Shown here piece after piece: positions 20,768-22,088 of a DNA stretch of 22,088 nt; position 1 is the stretch's first letter, and the number at the start of each line of letters is the position of its first letter. The stretch lies in NCBI GenBank assembly GCA_002315975.1, contig DCIK01000002.1, forward strand, positions 347-22,434. The letters run 5' to 3'. A model generated the notes under the pieces. That model had not been told where the DNA came from and did no database searches. It saw only the letters and a list, made by a program, of their open reading frames with translations. This stretch comes from Clostridiales bacterium UBA1728. Its GTDB lineage: Bacteria; Bacillota; Clostridia; Oscillospirales; Oscillospiraceae. The position numbers were made by a program, and so were the translations under genes.

Positions 20768-20847
20768 GACCGGTTTCCATACCCGGTCCAACCTCACCTC
20801 TCGGTGAGCTGTACGGCCTTTGCCGTATTCTAAACCTAAAATGGAGG
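20768..20847 (+). promoter_or_regulatory. Putative preQ1 riboswitch (class II/III-like) controlling queT translation
   Basis: Three hairpins follow in line. GACCGG/CCGGTC (20768-20788) has a 9-nt loop TTTCCATAC. CTCACC/GGTGAG is at 20793-20808 and TACGGC/GCCGTA at 20812-20827. Then comes an A-rich strand and the ribosome binding site ATGGAGG (20841-20847). The first loop's TCCAT (20776-20780) can pair with ATGGA (20841-20845). This makes an H-type pseudoknot that hides the ribosome binding site, the logic of preQ1-II/III switches. The next gene is a QueT-type preQ1/queuosine precursor transporter. The class is not settled by eye. Confidence 0.65.
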
Positions 20848-20856
20848 CAAATCCCC

Positions 20857-21366
20857 ATGTCCGCAAAGCGACTTTCTTCCACGGCGGCTCTTGCTGCCGT
20901 TTACGCCCTCACAACGCTGCTTCTGGCTCCTTTGAGCTTCGGGGTGGTGCAGTGTCGCATAGCCGAGCTGCTGTGCCTGCTGCCCTACTGCTTCCCCGGC
21001 AGCGTGTGGGGGCTTTTTTCAGGCTGCGTTCTGGCGAATCTCCTCAGCGGCAATGTGCCCGATCTGCTCTTCGGCTCCCTGGCCACGCTGCTCTCGGCGC
21101 TCTGCGTCCGCCATTGCGGAAAGCGGAAGCTCGCTCCCGCTCTCGCCTGTCTCTTCCCCGTGGTTCTGAACGGTCTGATCGTGGGGGCTGTACTCACGGC
21201 GGGCTATGAGAATCTGAGCATTTTTGCCCACCTGCGCGTTTTCGCTCTCAACGCCCTGAGCGTGGCCGCCGGCGAGGCGCTGGTGCTGTATCTCATCGCT
21301 CTGCCCCTGCTCAAAAGGCTGCCGGAGCACCGGCTTTATCAGATTCTCTCCTCATGCTTTAATTAA
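20857..21366 (+). CDS. queT: QueT-family queuosine-precursor transporter
   Basis: The 169-aa membrane protein has five or six hydrophobic segments and the QueT signature: PLSFGVVQCRIAELLCLLPY, then VWGLFSGCVLANLLSG. QueT proteins are substrate-binding S-components of ECF-type importers that bring in queuosine precursors such as preQ1 for tRNA modification. The start ATG 20857 lies 9 bases after GGAGG, which is part of the putative riboswitch. It is a single gene ending at a strong terminator (21367-21392). The energising ECF module is not in this window. Confidence 0.88.
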   Translation: MSAKRLSSTAALAAVYALTTLLLAPLSFGVVQCRIAELLCLLPYCFPGSVWGLFSGCVLANLLSGNVPDLLFGSLATLLSALCVRHCGKRKLAPALACLFPVVLNGLIVGAVLTAGYENLSIFAHLRVFALNALSVAAGEALVLYLIALPLLKRLPEHRLYQILSSCFN

Positions 21367-21392
21367 AAAAGGACGGTCAAAACCGTCCTTTT
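21367..21392. terminator. Terminator between queT and the MarR gene
   Basis: AAAAGGACGGT pairs perfectly with ACCGTCCTTTT around the loop CAAA, directly after the queT stop. A-tract and T-tract allow use from both strands. Confidence 0.92.
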
Positions 21393-21426
21393 CCAAAGAA
21401 TACCGAAGCCTCTCCCGTTCGCCTTT

Positions 21427-21864
21427 TCAGGTGGGGAGTGCTTCCGTTTCGCTCTGGAAGCTCAGAATCCGCTCCATCAGATGCAGCAGATTTGTGCTGT
21501 CCTCCTCGCCCAGATACTCCATCAGGGACAAAATCGAGCCCAGCGCCTTTTCCCGCTGCTCCGCTTCCAGCCTTTTGCCCTCATCGGTCAGAAAAGCCAG
21601 TACCCGCCGCCCGTCATCGGGATCCGTTCCCCGGCGCAGCAGGCCCTTTCTCTCCAGCGACTGCAAAATCGCCGTGGTGCGGGAGGAACCCACACCGATG
21701 GCCGCAGTCAGCTCTCCGGCCGTGGCACCGTCATGCTCCTTGGCCAGATAAATGAGCGCCGTAAATTCCCCCGCCGTGACATTGTTGAGCGAGCGGAAGC
21801 CATCGTGATTCCGCATACCGGGCATATAGCCCAGCAGCGTCTCTGCCGCCTGTTGATAATCCAT
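21427..21864 (-). CDS. MarR-family transcriptional regulator (145 aa)
   Basis: The frame is open further up, but ATG 21864 has GGAGAG 8-12 bases upstream, and the promoter at 21902-21930 excludes the earlier start. The winged helix-turn-helix is clear: TAGEFTALIYLA, then TAGELTAAIGVGSSRTTAILQSLERKGLLRR as recognition part and DPDDGRRVLAFLT as the wing. MarR proteins bind DNA as dimers and release it on binding small phenolic ligands or on oxidation. An 18-bp palindrome within its own promoter predicts autoregulation. Other targets are not visible; the next gene upstream lies outside the window. Confidence 0.9.
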   Translation of the reverse strand: MDYQQAAETLLGYMPGMRNHDGFRSLNNVTAGEFTALIYLAKEHDGATAGELTAAIGVGSSRTTAILQSLERKGLLRRGTDPDDGRRVLAFLTDEGKRLEAEQREKALGSILSLMEYLGEEDSTNLLHLMERILSFQSETEALPT

Positions 21865-21901
21865 TCCATACTCTCCTTCTTTTTGTATTTCTCCGAAGAG
21901 T

Positions 21902-21930
21902 ATTATAGTTAGCACGCAAACTAAAGTCAA
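21902..21930 (-). promoter_or_regulatory. Promoter of the MarR gene
   Basis: On the minus strand, TTGACT (21925-21930), a 17-bp spacer and TATAAT (21902-21907), close to consensus. Confidence 0.88.
21906..21923. promoter_or_regulatory. Likely MarR operator (palindrome between -35 and -10)
   Basis: TAGTTAGC-AC-GCAAACTA is an 18-bp palindrome with a single mismatched pair. It fills the promoter spacer, the usual site for an autoregulating MarR dimer. Size and symmetry fit the family. Confidence 0.72.
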
Positions 21931-21995
21931 CAAAAAGTTTTCACCTTAAGTATTTGGGCAAAAGTCCGAACCCATTTTTTGTCCGATGAAAGTTT

Positions 21996-22062
21996 GTGTA
22001 GGACTCGGCCTCCCGGACGGGCCGAAACCGATGTGGCGGCGAAGCGGCGGCGCGTGCGGAGG
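21996..22062 (+). repeat. Dispersed GC-rich hairpin repeat, family A (copy 3)
   Basis: It begins GTGTAGGACTCGGCCTCCCG and continues with GGGCCGAAACCG, ATGTGGCGGCGAAGCGGCGG. It aligns with the reverse complement of 6906-6971 over almost its full length and with the family A part of 15898-16020. The stretch upstream (21934-21995) and the last 26 bases hold no gene that I can support. Confidence 0.68.
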
Positions 22063-22088
22063 CAACAGTAAATATCCCCCGGCTAAGC

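Overview
The window looks like a chromosomal piece of a fairly GC-rich member of the Clostridia, most likely Oscillospirales/Ruminococcaceae-type gut bacteria. This rests on a ctsR-mcsA-clpC operon with a CtsR heptad operator, YlmH, PepV and QueT homologues, consensus sigma-A promoters with 17-bp spacers, and several dispersed palindromic repeats. Placement below class level is inference. No rRNA, tRNA, CRISPR array or transposase gene was seen.

Region 1 (1-7035): the tail of an unidentified membrane protein and a bidirectional terminator, then a two-gene cassette. Its genes encode a 1305-aa coiled-coil-rich cytosolic protein with no recognised domain and an 882-aa protein with PI3K/actin-fragmin-kinase-like motifs (GDRHxNN near residue 415 and DNDxSFG near residue 442). 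The cassette is closed by a dispersed hairpin repeat and a second bidirectional terminator. It is the best candidate here for an undescribed system.

Region 2 (7045-12984): a secreted lipoprotein with S-layer-homology-like repeats and a transglutaminase-type Cys-His-Asp triad; a divergent DnaQ-like 3'-5' exonuclease; the CtsR-controlled protein-quality-control operon ctsR-mcsA-clpC, which lacks mcsB; and a divergent 2[4Fe-4S] ferredoxin.

Region 3 (12985-17662): about 230 bp of consecutive strong hairpins bracketed by two near-identical terminators; an 846-aa fusion of a TetM/EF-G-like ribosomal GTPase with a C-terminal YacP/Rae1-type NYN nuclease; a composite palindromic repeat; and a MATE-family exporter.

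Region 4 (17663-22088): a palindromic element next to the ylmH promoter; ylmH; the operon pepV plus a 75-aa protein; a small OmdA-like protein; queT behind a probable preQ1 riboswitch; and a MarR-type regulator with a likely autoregulatory palindrome between its -35 and -10 boxes.

At least four families of dispersed repeats punctuate the intergenic spaces. In three places the palindrome begins or ends exactly at a stop codon of the adjoining genes (exonuclease and clpC; ylmH), so these elements probably shape gene ends and transcription termination.
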